Of a DNA stretch of 64,000 nucleotides, positions 33,246-42,810 are shown piece after piece; the first letter of the stretch is position 1, and each line of letters opens with the position of its first letter. Below the pieces are notes generated by a model, which had not been told where the DNA came from, searched no databases, and was given only the letters and a program-made list of their open reading frames with translations. Origin of the DNA: Lucinisca nassula (Eukaryota; Mollusca; Bivalvia; Lucinida; Lucinidae); contig OY757015.1 in assembly GCA_963580285.1 (NCBI GenBank), positions 144,706,082-144,770,081 on the forward strand. The letters are read 5' to 3'. Position numbers and translations under genes: made by a program.

Positions 33246-34476
33246 ATGTATTGTGATATAAAATGCACATATCTGTGATTGTGTGCGGTCATTTTATACT
33301 CTAAACAAAAGGGCGCCAATTAACTTGGAAGTGGAATTACGGCTAAATTACAAAGGGGAGAAAAAAAAGATGCATAATCCCTAGCGGTGAGGAAACCCAA
33401 AAATGGGCTACAGATACCCTTCATGGGGCAAGTTGATTCCTCTGCCATCCTCAAAACACGCTATATTTCCTCCAATCGATCCCATAATGCAACTTTGTTT
33501 ACATTTATGACGTCATAAGGGTATAGGTCTATTTCGTAAAATAATTCTTCGATATAAAAAGACTGGGTACAACATGGATATTATACGACAGACTGCATGC
33601 ATGGTAGTTAACCCAATCACGGTTGGCAACTTTACTTCCCTCTTTAATTGCACGCCGGTGGGTCAGGCCTCAGATTTTATGACGGTTCCAACGTAAAGGC
33701 TTATTGAGAATTAGAGAGATAATGTTGGTTGGTGCCTGATGCTCTGTCTCTGGTCGGGCTCATCGGAGTCTAACTGTTGGTTTTCTTTTGCTCCAGCATT
33801 TCAGTGGTTTCTTGCTGTCGAGTTCTCACCGTTGTCTCACCTCTGTGGTTCTTTGATTTTTGTGTTCACGGAGATGTTGTACTGATGAGTTAGGAGGCCT
33901 TCATGCGGACTGAACTAATTATTTGTCTAAGTCGCGACGGAAGTAAGGGCGAGGATTGTGGCCACGTAAAATCGATTTAAGCCCCCCAGTGGAAATCTTC
34001 CACTGACCGTTCCAAGGCGGCTCTTCTGTGGCGATTTATTTATGTTGTTGTTTGTTACTTACTGTGTGTATCACTTGTGTCTTTTAATTTTGGATGGCCA
34101 TATGGCCATTTTGTGGGAAAGTAACTGTCCTTATGGCCTTCCTTTGTTTAGGTTTCCATTATGGTCTGGTCGCTTAATGTTTGTATTTCTTTCCCTTTGG
34201 TGTCTTTTATGGGTGGAGTAAGTTAATTGTATCAATTCCTGATCTTTGTTTTACTTCTACTTTGAAGAAGGAATGCACAATGGAAAGCAAATTCCTCGCT
34301 TTTATTTAGTCTAGTCCTAAATGGTATTAGAATCCGCACGACTGCCTAATCCACCATTGTCTGAAATTGGGAGATTACCCAAAATGGAATCGACTATTTT
34401 AACCCGTATGAAGGGATCCGGGCCACAAAAAGAAGAATTGAAATAATATGAAGGCATCCTTTGGAAGATGTTTTAC

Positions 34477-34575
34477 CTGACGGACATATACCACTGGTTT
34501 TGTTGCACGGTGCGTTGTCAAGACAACGACCACATTCACTGACACAACCTTCGCCATAGAAACCATCATCACAAA
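34477..34575 (-). CDS. Exon: short EGF-like module (last two cysteines missing)
   Basis: This 99 bp exon is bounded by acceptor TGAATTTCAG and donor GTCAG|GTAAAA, phase 1 on both sides. It encodes CDDGFYGEGC, then ECGRC, and ends GICPSG. The first six cysteines of the eight-cysteine module used by the other exons are present, but the closing GC-x2-G-x2-G-x2-C segment is absent. The next exon (30404-30535) opens a new module, so either a small exon between them was missed or the module is truly shortened. A shorter module with three disulfides could still fold. Confidence 0.75.
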
Positions 34576-34932
34576 CTGAAATTCAGAGAAAATGTCTAGC
34601 TCAAAGAGAAACGAAAATCGATGTGCGAACAGATAAGACTAGGTTTAAAGTAGTTTTTACCGTTTCGTTTTTGTTCATCCCTAGAATCAAATACCCTTTT
34701 AGAACATATTTTAGGAAAGCTATTGTAAGCAATGTTTAACCCTTATCCTAAGTGAACATGATAACCCCTAACTTAGCAAACATTGTAGACTCAGATCAGA
34801 TAGCTTCTGATAATGATCTAACCGTTTGTCAATCAGTTTGTGAATTTGAATGAATACATTTTATCAAGTCATTTGACTGACTGGTAGTCAGGAATGGGTG
34901 TGGCAAATATAATTTCTTCAGCAACCAGGTAT

Positions 34933-35145
34933 ATGGGGGATGGGAACACCTTTAGGGATGGCAACTCCTGCGAAAGTATTTTTGTCTCCCATGTCAATCG
35001 GGGTTTTAACTCTTAAAGGAAAGAATTAGCTCCCGAGGGGTGGGACAAGGCTTATAGAAAAGCGAACACGAAGTCCCAAAAGTTGTCCCTCTTTGAAAAA
35101 TGGCGGAAAATCTGCCAGGCGTTCCCATTCCCCTTAAAATCTTGG
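34933..35145. mobile_element. MITE with GGGAACACCTTTAGGG / CCTGGCAGATTTTCC-type ends
   Basis: GGGGGATGGGAACACC, CAACTCCTGCGAAAGTATTTTTGTCTCCC, GGCTTATAGAAAAGCGAACACGAAGTCCC, AAATGGCGGAAAATCTGCC and closing GCGTTCCCATTCCCCTTAAAA. It is in the reverse orientation to 16812 and 56689. Confidence 0.8.
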
Positions 35146-35224
35146 AAATAGTGCCTGATACAGTCCACCATGAAAACTTGTTTGAGACAGAGGAAGTTCG
35201 AGCCACTGCTGGGTAACCCTAAGT

Positions 35225-35340
35225 AATTTGGGACTTTAACGGCCCAATCAACATTACATATGTCATATCAAGCCGGTCAGTTTACCTATCTATACTTTTC
35301 CTGGGAGGGCTTATAATGCGTAAGCGTTTTACCAGTAAAG
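35225..35340 (-). mobile_element. SINE family 1, 3' fragment
   Basis: TTTAACGGCCCAATCAACATTAC, AAGCCGGTCAGTTTACCTATC and CTTATAATGCGTAAGCG are the 3' third of family 1 in reverse; the tRNA head is absent. Confidence 0.75.
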
Positions 35341-35497
35341 CCGCCGTTTTATGACGTCACTTGTAGTTTCCTTGCATCAAAAACATTACACAAGGACATA
35401 AATGTGTGTGATGCAGTCAATAATGTTGGTGGGATTTCTTCTAAACAATGGCGGAAGGTCGGAAGAATTTGAAGGATTCAGCAAAATAACTGATCAT

Positions 35498-36417
35498 TTT
35501 TAGCTCGTCTGTTTTTTGAAAAAAAAACTTTCGAGCTATTGTCATCACTCCGGCGTCTGCGTTGTCGTCCTGCGTCGTCCTGCGTCGTTCCAAAAAAACT
35601 TAACCTTGGCTATAACTTCAAAAGGATTAGACCTAGCCTCATGAAACTTCATACACACACTCATCATCACAAGAGCTACATTTTGACCAAGGACCATAAC
35701 AACATTGTTGATTTTGGCTGAATTATCTCCCCTTTTCCAATTTTTTTCTGAAACACACTTTTTGCTCTCATTTTAATACTATTCACAACAGAGCCTTCAA
35801 ACTTCACAAGAATGTTCCTTGGGACAAGACCTTTTCAGTGATACCACACTTTTTGATCTGTGACCTTGACCTTTGAACTTTGACCTGTTTTTCGAAAATT
35901 TAACCGAAAACCTTAACCTTGACCATATTTCCAAAAGTATTTGGCCTACCTTCATGAAACTTCATACACATACTCACCATCACAAGAGCTACATTCCCTA
36001 CAAGTTTTATAACTCCCATCTTGCAATTTGATTGAATTATCTCCCCTTTTCTCTCCGTTTTTTTTTTAATTGTTTTTGTCTCTTATTTCAATACTATTCA
36101 CAACAGAGCCTTCCAACTTCACATGAATGTTCCTTGGGACAAGACCTTTTCAGTCATACCACGCTTTTTGACCTGTGACCTTGACCTTTGAACTTTGACC
36201 TATTTTTCGAAAAATTAACCAAAAAACTTAACCTTGACCATATTTCCAAAAGTATTTGGCCTACCTTCATGAAACTTCATACACATACTCACCATCACAA
36301 GAGCTACATTCCCTACAAGTTTTATAACTCCATCTTGCAATTTGATTTGACTTAGAACTTTTGTTTTCTAAAAGAAACTGCAGACGAGCGTTGGCACCCG
36401 CTTGCGGTGCTCTTGTT
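35498..36417. mobile_element. Element with two ~310 bp internal units (TTTTTAGCTCG family)
   Basis: Starts TTTTTAGCTCGTCTG and ends GCAGACGAGC...CTTGCGGTGCTCTTGTTA; CAGACGAGC is inverted relative to GCTCGTCTG. Two long units repeat CCTACCTTCATGAAACTTCATACACATACTCACCATCACAAGAGC and GACCTGTGACCTTGACCTTTGAACTTTGACC. No coding frame. Confidence 0.75.
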
Positions 36418-36524
36418 AGTGTAATAGAATCAAACTAGATCAGCTCTTGTGTGTGATTATCACAGTTTGTCGGTCAGTTGTAAGATCACTTCTAGAGCTG
36501 ACATAATTCTTAAATAAAACTTAC

Positions 36525-36746
36525 ATGCAAACACCTGTACCTCACACAGAGTAATGATTCCATGCCCTGGTCGCAGAAGTTTTAGCTCTGTAACATTCCG
36601 AGGCGGTTCCAATGGAATTTCGTATACGTTGCTTGGTGGGTTGCTATGTGTGTCATTGTATATTAGCTCTTCAGTTCCACCGGGCTGTCCCTTAATGAAG
36701 AGATCAAAACCGCTCAATTGGTTGTCCTGGTTCCAGTCTCTTTCAT
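36525..36746 (-). CDS. Exon: second half of F5/8C (fucolectin-like) domain
   Basis: This 222 bp exon lies between acceptor ATCTTTTAG and donor GCAT|GTAAGT, phase 1 on both sides. Its 74 residues begin with DERDWNQDNQLSGFDLF and end with GIITLCEVQVFA. The C-terminal L-C-E-V-x-V-F strand is the standard end of a fucolectin/F5/8C domain, and the D-R-x-x-L-x-G-F segment matches the middle of the fold. It continues directly from the exon at 48347-48580 across an 11.6 kb intron. The open frame on the opposite strand over the same bases is a shadow. Confidence 0.85.
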
Positions 36747-36829
36747 CTAAAAGATCAAATTTCACTTAACAATAACATTATCGGTGCATTTATCAAAAAG
36801 CTTAATAACTAATCATATAACTTGAGGTT

Positions 36830-36898
36830 TTACCTCCCCGTCTATACTTTTCAGGTCATTCTGGAGACGTTGCTTCCAATTTTATGCGACTTTCACCC
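36830..36898 (-). mobile_element. SINE family 2, outer copy (3' part) of a nested pair
   Basis: TTTTACCTCCCCGTC and GGTCATTCTGGAGACGTTGCTTCC belong to the 3' part of family 2 in reverse; the copy continues at 37222-37280 after the nested insertion. Confidence 0.85.
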
Positions 36899-36911
36899 AA
36901 CAGTGAGATGG

Positions 36912-37208
36912 TTTTGTTTGATTTGAGGTTTAACGTCCCCGTCAACACTGTAAAGGTCATTTTGGAGACGTTGCTTCCAATTTTGTTGGACTTTTACCCG
37001 ACATTGAGATGAAATGTCATCTCAAGCCCTGTCGCCCAATGAAACCAATAGGGTTTGTTAGCATGCACGGTCCGCCTCGCACCGCGTTCCTGGACAGGCG
37101 TAGATCCTCTAAGCGGTTTACTTGTACTAGTGTGCGGGCCAGATTCAGCTCTGCGTGGAAGCATCGTGCAGCCCATATATTTCTTCAAGCCCCTATGGGC
37201 GGGGGCGG
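36912..37208 (-). mobile_element. SINE family 2, inner full-length copy inside another family-2 SINE
   Basis: In reverse it runs from TTTTGTTTGATTTGAGGTTTAACG to the head AAGCCCCTATGGGCGGG. AACAGTGAGATGG stands on both sides (36899-36911 and 37209-37221), a perfect 13 bp target duplication, and the outer copy resumes with AATGGCATCTCAAGCCCTG. Confidence 0.92.
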
Positions 37209-37221
37209 AACAGTGAGATGG

Positions 37222-37280
37222 AATGGCATCTCAAGCCCTGTTGCCCATTTAAACCAAATGGGTTTATTAGCATGGCTCGC
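37222..37280 (-). mobile_element. SINE family 2, outer copy (continuation)
   Basis: ATGGCATCTCAAGCCCTGTTGCCC and AAACCAAATGGGTTTATTAGCATG continue the outer SINE after the insertion. The copy stops before the head, where a Penelope-like tail begins. Confidence 0.8.
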
Positions 37281-37299
37281 ACCACTTGTTCTTCTGTCA

Positions 37300-37746
37300 C
37301 GGTTTATTTTTTGTTATAGCTTGTCTTTGAGTGTGCGTATCGCTTATTTTATTTTGCTTTGGATAGCCAATTGGCCATTTTGTGGGAAAGTAACTGTCCT
37401 TTTGGCTTTCCGCTAGTGATGTTTCCATTAGGGTCTAGTTGTTTCATGACTGTGTTTCTTTCCCTAGGTGTCGCTGATGTGAGCTGTGGGTTAATTGTTT
37501 CGATTCCTGATCATTGTCTTCACTTCTAGTTTAAATCTTTATGACAAACGCGATGATTTTGGTTTTGAGATTGTAAATTTTGCTTTCTTGGATGGACATG
37601 TTCCTCGTGTGACATCTTATGGCGTTTATATTTCGCATTTAATTCGATTTGCGAGAGGGTCTAGTCATGTAACTGACTTTAACACTCGTAATAAATCGTT
37701 AACTGCTAAACTTCTTAATCAGGGTTATCGGTATCAAAAACAACGC
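37300..37746 (+). mobile_element. Penelope-like 3' tail fused to a second Penelope-like coding fragment
   Basis: 37300-37529 is the plus-strand 3' untranslated region ending GATCATTGTCTTCACTTCTAG. Directly after it, 37530-37746 is coding sequence of another copy: LYDKRDDFGFEIVNFAFLDG, then YGVYISHLIRFARGSSHV and KLLNQGYRYQKQR. The coding piece stops at a junction with an inverted copy at 37746. Confidence 0.78.
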
Positions 37747-38021
37747 AAAATATATGGCATGCAATGATCAGGAATCGATACAATTAACCCAGAGCTCCAA
37801 TCAGAGACAGCAAAGGAAAAGAAGCACAAACATGAAACAACTAGACCCTAATGGCACTTTCAGCAGCGGAAAGCGAAAAGGACGATAAATACCCCACAAA
37901 AGAGCCAATAGGCTATCAAAAACAAAATAATATAAGCGATACACACACTCAAAGACAAACTATAACAAAAATAAACCGCGACAGAAGAACCGCCTTGGAA
38001 CGGTCAGTGAAACGAATTCCA

Positions 38022-38043
38022 ATGGGGGGGGGGGGGGGGGGGG
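38022..38043. repeat. G20-type mononucleotide tract in Penelope-like 3' region
   Basis: A long run of G separates CCAAT from CTTAAATCGATTTTACGTGG. The same place is G-expanded at 40986-41003 and C-rich on the other strand at 63355-63365. Confidence 0.8.
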
Positions 38044-39479
38044 CTTAAATCGATTTTACGTGGCCAGATTCCTCGCCCTTACTTCCGTCGCGATATAGAC
38101 AAATAATTTGTTTAGCCCACATGAAGGCCTCCTAACTCATCAGTGCAACATCTCCGTTAACACAAAAAAAACAGAGATGAAACAACGGTGAGTACGCGAC
38201 AGCAGGAGACCACTGGAATGCTGGAGCAAAAGAAGACCAACAGCTAGACTCCGATGGGCCCGACCAGAGCCAGAGACAGAGCATCAGGCACTAACCAACA
38301 TTATATAAAATTAGAAACTCTAATTCTCAGTAAGCCTTTACGCTGGAACCGTCATAAAATCTCGGGCCTGACCGACCGGCGTGCAATTAAAGAGGGAAGC
38401 AAAGTTGTCAACCGTGATTGGGTTAACTACCATGCATTGAATTTTGAAACTTAATCGGAATGACGTCTATAAAATTTTGAAAAGGCTTTGCGTATTTTAT
38501 GATACCGATAACCCTGATTAAGAAGTTTAGCAGTTAACAAGACATTGCGGGTGTTGAAGTCAGTTACATGACGAGACACTCTGGCAAATCGAATTAATTG
38601 CGAAATATAAACGCCATAGGATGGCGCACGAGGAACATCACCATCCAAAAAAGTAAAATTTACAATCTCAAAATCAAAACATCGCGTTTAACATAAATTT
38701 TGCAAGAAACAAACCCCTCTACAATAGATAGATGTTAATCCAAAAACGGGGCATCGGTATCAGAAGAATTTGCTTTATTGAACTGAAGTTCTGGTGTGTG
38801 TGGGGGGGGGGGTGTAAATTTGACTGATCAAACCATCGAAAAAGATATTGACAATATTTTATCAATCATTCAAGGATCTAGAAGTCGAGCTAAAGACTTC
38901 AGTGATTTCAGATTGGTTTCCAACGGAAAGGGACATCGTGAAAAATAGAAGTGAAGGCAATGATCTTTCTTTACAAAACAAGAATATATCAGCCACAAGG
39001 GGTTCGCAATTCGTACCCATCGGAATACCCACAACTTGTCTGAATAACTTAGTACCAAATCTTATGTAAATATTGTCAAGTAGAAAAAGGTGAGAGTTTC
39101 ACACACTTTCTGACATGAATATAAAATATAATTTTTATGCTCTTTCTTTCATTACACGCAAGATAGAGCGAGTCTTCAACATGAAATGTTCATTCATTAA
39201 AATCAGATAGTTTTCTTTTGTAAGATTGTGAGGAAGTGTAGTGTAAAGGGTGGGAAAATCGTAAGAATAGACGTAAAGGCAATGATCAGGAATCGATACA
39301 ATCAACCCATAGCTCCCATCAGAGACATCAAAGGGAAAGAAACACAAACATACAAACAGACTTGAAGCACGAAAATGTCTGGATTTTAATTTATTTAAAA
39401 CTCCATTAGACCTTTTTATAGACCATATCAGATTTCTCCCTGACCTTTCAAAGACTTTGTCGCAATATTTAATCACGTG

Positions 39480-39528
39480 TTTTTTTTGTTTTTTTTTTTT
39501 TGTTTGTTTGTTTGTTTGTTTTTTTTTG
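39480..39528. repeat. T-rich / (GTTT)n tract inside the Penelope-like copy
   Basis: TTTTTTTGTTT runs followed by four GTTT units interrupt the coding sequence between LTSCLTA and HVIKYCDK as read on the minus strand. Confidence 0.75.
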
Positions 39529-40584
39529 AAGGCAGTAAAACATGAAGTTAATAATTTGGAAAGTTCAGTGATGGTACAAAAGCTTCAATTTGCAAAAACA
39601 GTGTTTTTATGGTCTTTTTTATGTATTTTAGGCAACCAATATAACGCAGGAAGCTTGTCTTGGCCTTCTGTAACACATACTGCAAACTTGGTGGCTGAAT
39701 GATAGATGTGGTCATCAACTAAAGCCCTCTCTACAGCCAAAGACTGCAGTTCACAGGCCTTAGTGCCACCAAGTTCTTGCTGAAGCGTGTTAACATAGTG
39801 GAGCCGTCAAACAACGACCACATTGTTAGCGGCCTTATCTGCTGGAGCCAAAACAAATTTCTTATGAAATTCTTGAATACCTAGTTTAAGGTGACGTAAA
39901 GACGTCTTATGTTTAGGAGGTAATAAGTTCGTATTTTTAGAGTAGATAGAAATTCGTTTGTTCACTAGTTTCCATTTTTGAGAGCTTTATGCTCAACATA
40001 TTCTCGTTTGCACCATCGATTACCAAATCCATTCAAGGCAGCAGCGATTTCAACTCTACACTAAATGAAATCAATTTTAGAAGAAAATCGATATTTCGGT
40101 CCTTTATAAATAATAATACGTATCCTAGAATCAGGAATGATTTTTAAAATGCCAGTTATAATATGACCAGCAGCAGGATAGCAATAGACTGACTTTTTAC
40201 AATCACATGTATCAGGAGTGTTAGTGCCAATATCAAGATCAGAAACAAGTTTATTGAAATTAAAAAAGATAGATCTAACAGGTTTATTGTATTTATAGCA
40301 ATTTATGGGTGTTTCAGTAGTTTGAAAATAAGCAGGAATAGATGAAATCACCGAACTGTACCGGAAGATGCTAGGTAAATCTATAAAATCCAAACCCTTA
40401 TTAATGAAGGATATTTTGATGTAATGACGTTTGTGATTAATTTCAGAATCAATGAAAGGACGGAGAGCATGCTGGGTATAACCTCTAGTTTAAAGAGCAT
40501 CATCATATAACTGATTAAAACTATCGTAGAATTTATTTGCCCCGGTGCCAAGAATACGTTATACAGAAATGGGCAATGAACTTA

Positions 40585-40708
40585 GAGCCTTTTCTTAATT
40601 TTATAGACGTCATTCCGATTTAATTTCAAAATTCAATGTTTGACTTAAAATTATTCTGCAATAAGGTCTATCGGAACTCTAATTTTATGGTGGCTTAGTA
40701 TATAAAAA
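40585..40708 (+). mobile_element. Penelope-like coding fragment, inverted
   Basis: TTTTATAGACGTCATTCCGATTTAATTTC and the following bases encode the C-terminal RRHSDLISKFN...GLSE region on the plus strand, with a stop. It is joined head-on to a minus-strand 3' tail at 40708. Confidence 0.7.
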
Positions 40709-41135
40709 AATAGAAGGGGCGGCAATGATCAGGAATCGATACAATTAACCCACAGCTCCTATCAGTGACACCAAAGGGTGAGAAACACAAACATGAAATA
40801 AGTAGACCCTAATGGAAACATCAACAGCGGAAAGCCAAAAGGACAGCTTCTTTCCCACAAAATGGCCAATTGGTTATCCAAAACAAAATAATATAAGCGA
40901 TACAAACACTCAAAGACAAACAATAACAAAAATAAACCGCGACAGAAGAACCGCCTTGGAACGGTTAGTTAAACGTATTCCACAGGGGCGGGGGGGGGGG
41001 GGCTTAAATCGATTTTACGAAGCTGCAATCCTCGCCCTTAATTAAGTCGCGATTTAGACCAGTAATTTGTTCCGTCCGCACGAAGGCCTCCTAACCCATC
41101 GGTGCAATATCTCCGAGAACACAAAATCAAACAAC
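40709..41135 (-). mobile_element. Penelope-like 3' untranslated fragment
   Basis: Starts at the 3' terminus (AGAAGGGGCGGCAATGATCAGG in plus orientation) and runs through CAAAATGGCCAATTGG, CCGCCTTGGAACGG, a G run and CGAAGGCCTCCTAACCCATC. Confidence 0.78.
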
Positions 41136-41420
41136 AAACTGTTGTTTTAAAATACTTCTTTTTATTTACAAAAAAAAATTAAGAAAAACATTAACATCCA
41201 ATGTTCCATTAACTCAAAAGTGAAAAGAAGTAAACAAACACAATAAAGGTATATGATTCAAGATTCAATCAATCAATTAACATTTATTTCACTTATTCAT
41301 TTATTTAATATTTTTTGAAAGTATGTGACACAAACTATATAATGTCTAAAATATTAGCATTTTATAGTTTCAGGCAAGCTGGAACTATAAAATGTTTCTT
41401 GTTTGTTTTTTAAACACAAT
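41136..41420. other. No gene recognised
   Basis: AT-rich stretch, with an A-rich run near 41170; nothing else to report. Confidence 0.5.
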
Positions 41421-41760
41421 CATGTCACAAAACATAACCTCTTGAACACCGCATTTTTATACAGTAAAACTGGGGCAGGGAGGGGAATACATTTTTATTC
41501 TTATTGCTACTCACAAACATATATTGTGGGTCCTCATTAGAACTGCCTCTGCGAGGCAATTCTAAAGAGTACTCACAATGTAAAAAACATATTGTACTGA
41601 AAAATTGGGGTTTAGAGTGGTATTTCCTTCCTAATTTCTACTAAAAAAACATATTGTGGGTCCTTGTAAAAGCTCTAACGGGGATCCACGGTATATGTTT
41701 TTGTATATGTTTTTACATGAAACATGTACTCACAATGTAATAAGCATATTGTACAGTAAA
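41421..41760. mobile_element. Palindromic MITE, worn, followed by a second worn core
   Basis: ACCGCATTTTTATACAGTAAAACTGGGG and the core GGTCCTCATTAGAACTGCC/GAGGCAATTCTAAAGAG are recognisable. A second worn core with GTGGGTCCTTG and GGGGATCCACGG follows near 41655-41690. Confidence 0.65.
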
Positions 41761-41785
41761 TAGAGGATATTTACTATTTTGAGGT

Positions 41786-41900
41786 GGATACCAAAAATAT
41801 TTCATCGAGTGTGTTGAAAACATCATAATTTTCACGAGTGCGAAGCTCGAGTGAAAATTCGGATGTTTTCAACACACGAGATGAAATATTTTTGGTATCC
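41786..41900. repeat. 115 bp near-perfect palindrome
   Basis: GGATACCAAAAATATTTCATC at the left and GATGAAATATTTTTGGTATCC at the right, with GTGTGTTGAAAACATC against GATGTTTTCAACACAC inside and an AAGCTCG tip. Confidence 0.9.
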
Positions 41901-42690
41901 GTCGAAAAAAAGTTAATGTTCTTTTTATTTTATAATTTATTGGGACACTTACGGTAATTATTGATCGACCCGAGGCGGTGACGTCACGATTTTGACCTGG
42001 CTACATGACGTCACAACTGTCAGTTTCAAAGCATAAACAAATCGCCATTTTGGATTCAGCATTTCTAGTTCAAAGAATGCTTTTCAAGGTATGTTACTGA
42101 ATGCGTTATGCATATTTGAAATTCATTTTATTATTGAAGGCTCTACGTGGCATGCACCCAGCCACTGTAGAATCGATTCCATGTGTAGCAGTCGGTCGCG
42201 GGCGGTTTTTCACGTTGGAAAAAAACACAACACACGCTGATTTGAGCCCATGTTTCCTCGCATAAACTCTTACTGGGCCATTCCGTGAACTGGTACGCCT
42301 TGTAGACCATTTGTAACAAGACAGCTAAGCCTAAATGTTAGAGGGAGCATTTAAATTGTGACCGAGATGTGTGTCGGCAAAAATCACAGCGCTGCTGGGC
42401 GCCTGTTCATTCAGTTTTAATGCCACTCTTCTGTCTTCAAACGTCAAAATATATTATAACGACATAAGGAATTATTATTCTTAGTAAATAAAAGGAAAAT
42501 TAACCCTTTTTTCGACCATAACGTAAACAAAAAAAGTAGTTCCGGCACGCTACAGTGAAATGATATAAATGGTATCAGTCACATGTGAAATGATACGATA
42601 TCATTTCACTTGTGGTTGACATCATTTTTATTTGTTTCAGATATGCATTGATTTCACTGCTAAGTATAAAATAAACAGGTGTTTATAGGG
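41901..42690. other. No gene recognised
   Basis: CpG and GACGTC words are more frequent around 41960-42250 than in the surroundings, but I see no exon. Confidence 0.4.
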
Positions 42691-42810
42691 ATATTCATTA
42701 TTTCCACCCAAGGCGGTTTTAACGAGTACCCACAATATATGTTTTTGGCAGAAATACTTAAGATATCAGTATTTTTATCTGAAAATTTTCATTTGGGTGG
42801 TCTTTTATGG
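42691..42810. mobile_element. Palindromic MITE, right half
   Basis: CCAAGGCGGTTTTAACGAGTACCCACAATATATG and the following GCAGAAATACTTAAGATATCAG are the right half of the MITE; the left half of the stem is gone. Confidence 0.7.

Larger units (their letters stand above)
31844..33530. mobile_element. 1.7 kb terminal-inverted-repeat DNA element inside the Penelope-like gene
   Basis: The left end AGTCTTCAAACTCTATGACGTCA and the inverted right end AGACCTATACCCTTATGACGTCA agree at 16 of 23 positions and similarity continues (TTGTTTACAA...GCATTGTGGGAT versus TGTAAACAAAGTTGCATTATGGGAT). The dinucleotide AT stands on both sides and removing the element with one AT restores the reading frame. No transposase frame was found, so it is non-autonomous or decayed. 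It carries its own nested insertions (32426-32567 and 32955-33245). Confidence 0.75.
30661..34265 (+). mobile_element. Penelope-like retroelement, 5'-truncated and split by an insertion
   Basis: The coding part starts abruptly at about 30661, without the N-terminal region seen in the 37746-40560 copy. It continues to 31843, is broken by the 31844-33530 insertion, and resumes in the same frame at 33531-33695 with ILRYKKTGYNMDIIRQTAC and CTPVGQASDFMTVP then a stop. The 3' untranslated region runs to about 34265 and ends CTTTGTTTTACTTCTACTTT. A 17 bp direct repeat (AAGCACGGTTTATTGCA) sits at the truncation point. Orientation is opposite to the receptor gene in whose intron it lies. Confidence 0.82.
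37746..40560 (-). mobile_element. Penelope-like element with N-terminal region, rearranged
   Basis: Read on the minus strand from 40560: an N-terminal part with ALRPFIDSEINHKRHYIKIS, then DLPSIFRYSSVISSIPAYF and a C-D-C motif (40061-40393); a conserved FVLAPADKAANNVVVV block near 39830-39880, the equivalent of the DKG motif of Penelope-like proteins; LPALYWLPKIHKK near 39650; reverse transcriptase pieces (39135-39476 and 38870-39058); and C-terminal pieces to 38450. The 3' untranslated region occupies 37746-38400. Stops, frameshifts, self-insertions near 38945 and 39268-39352, and a deletion near 38440 disable it. Confidence 0.78.
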
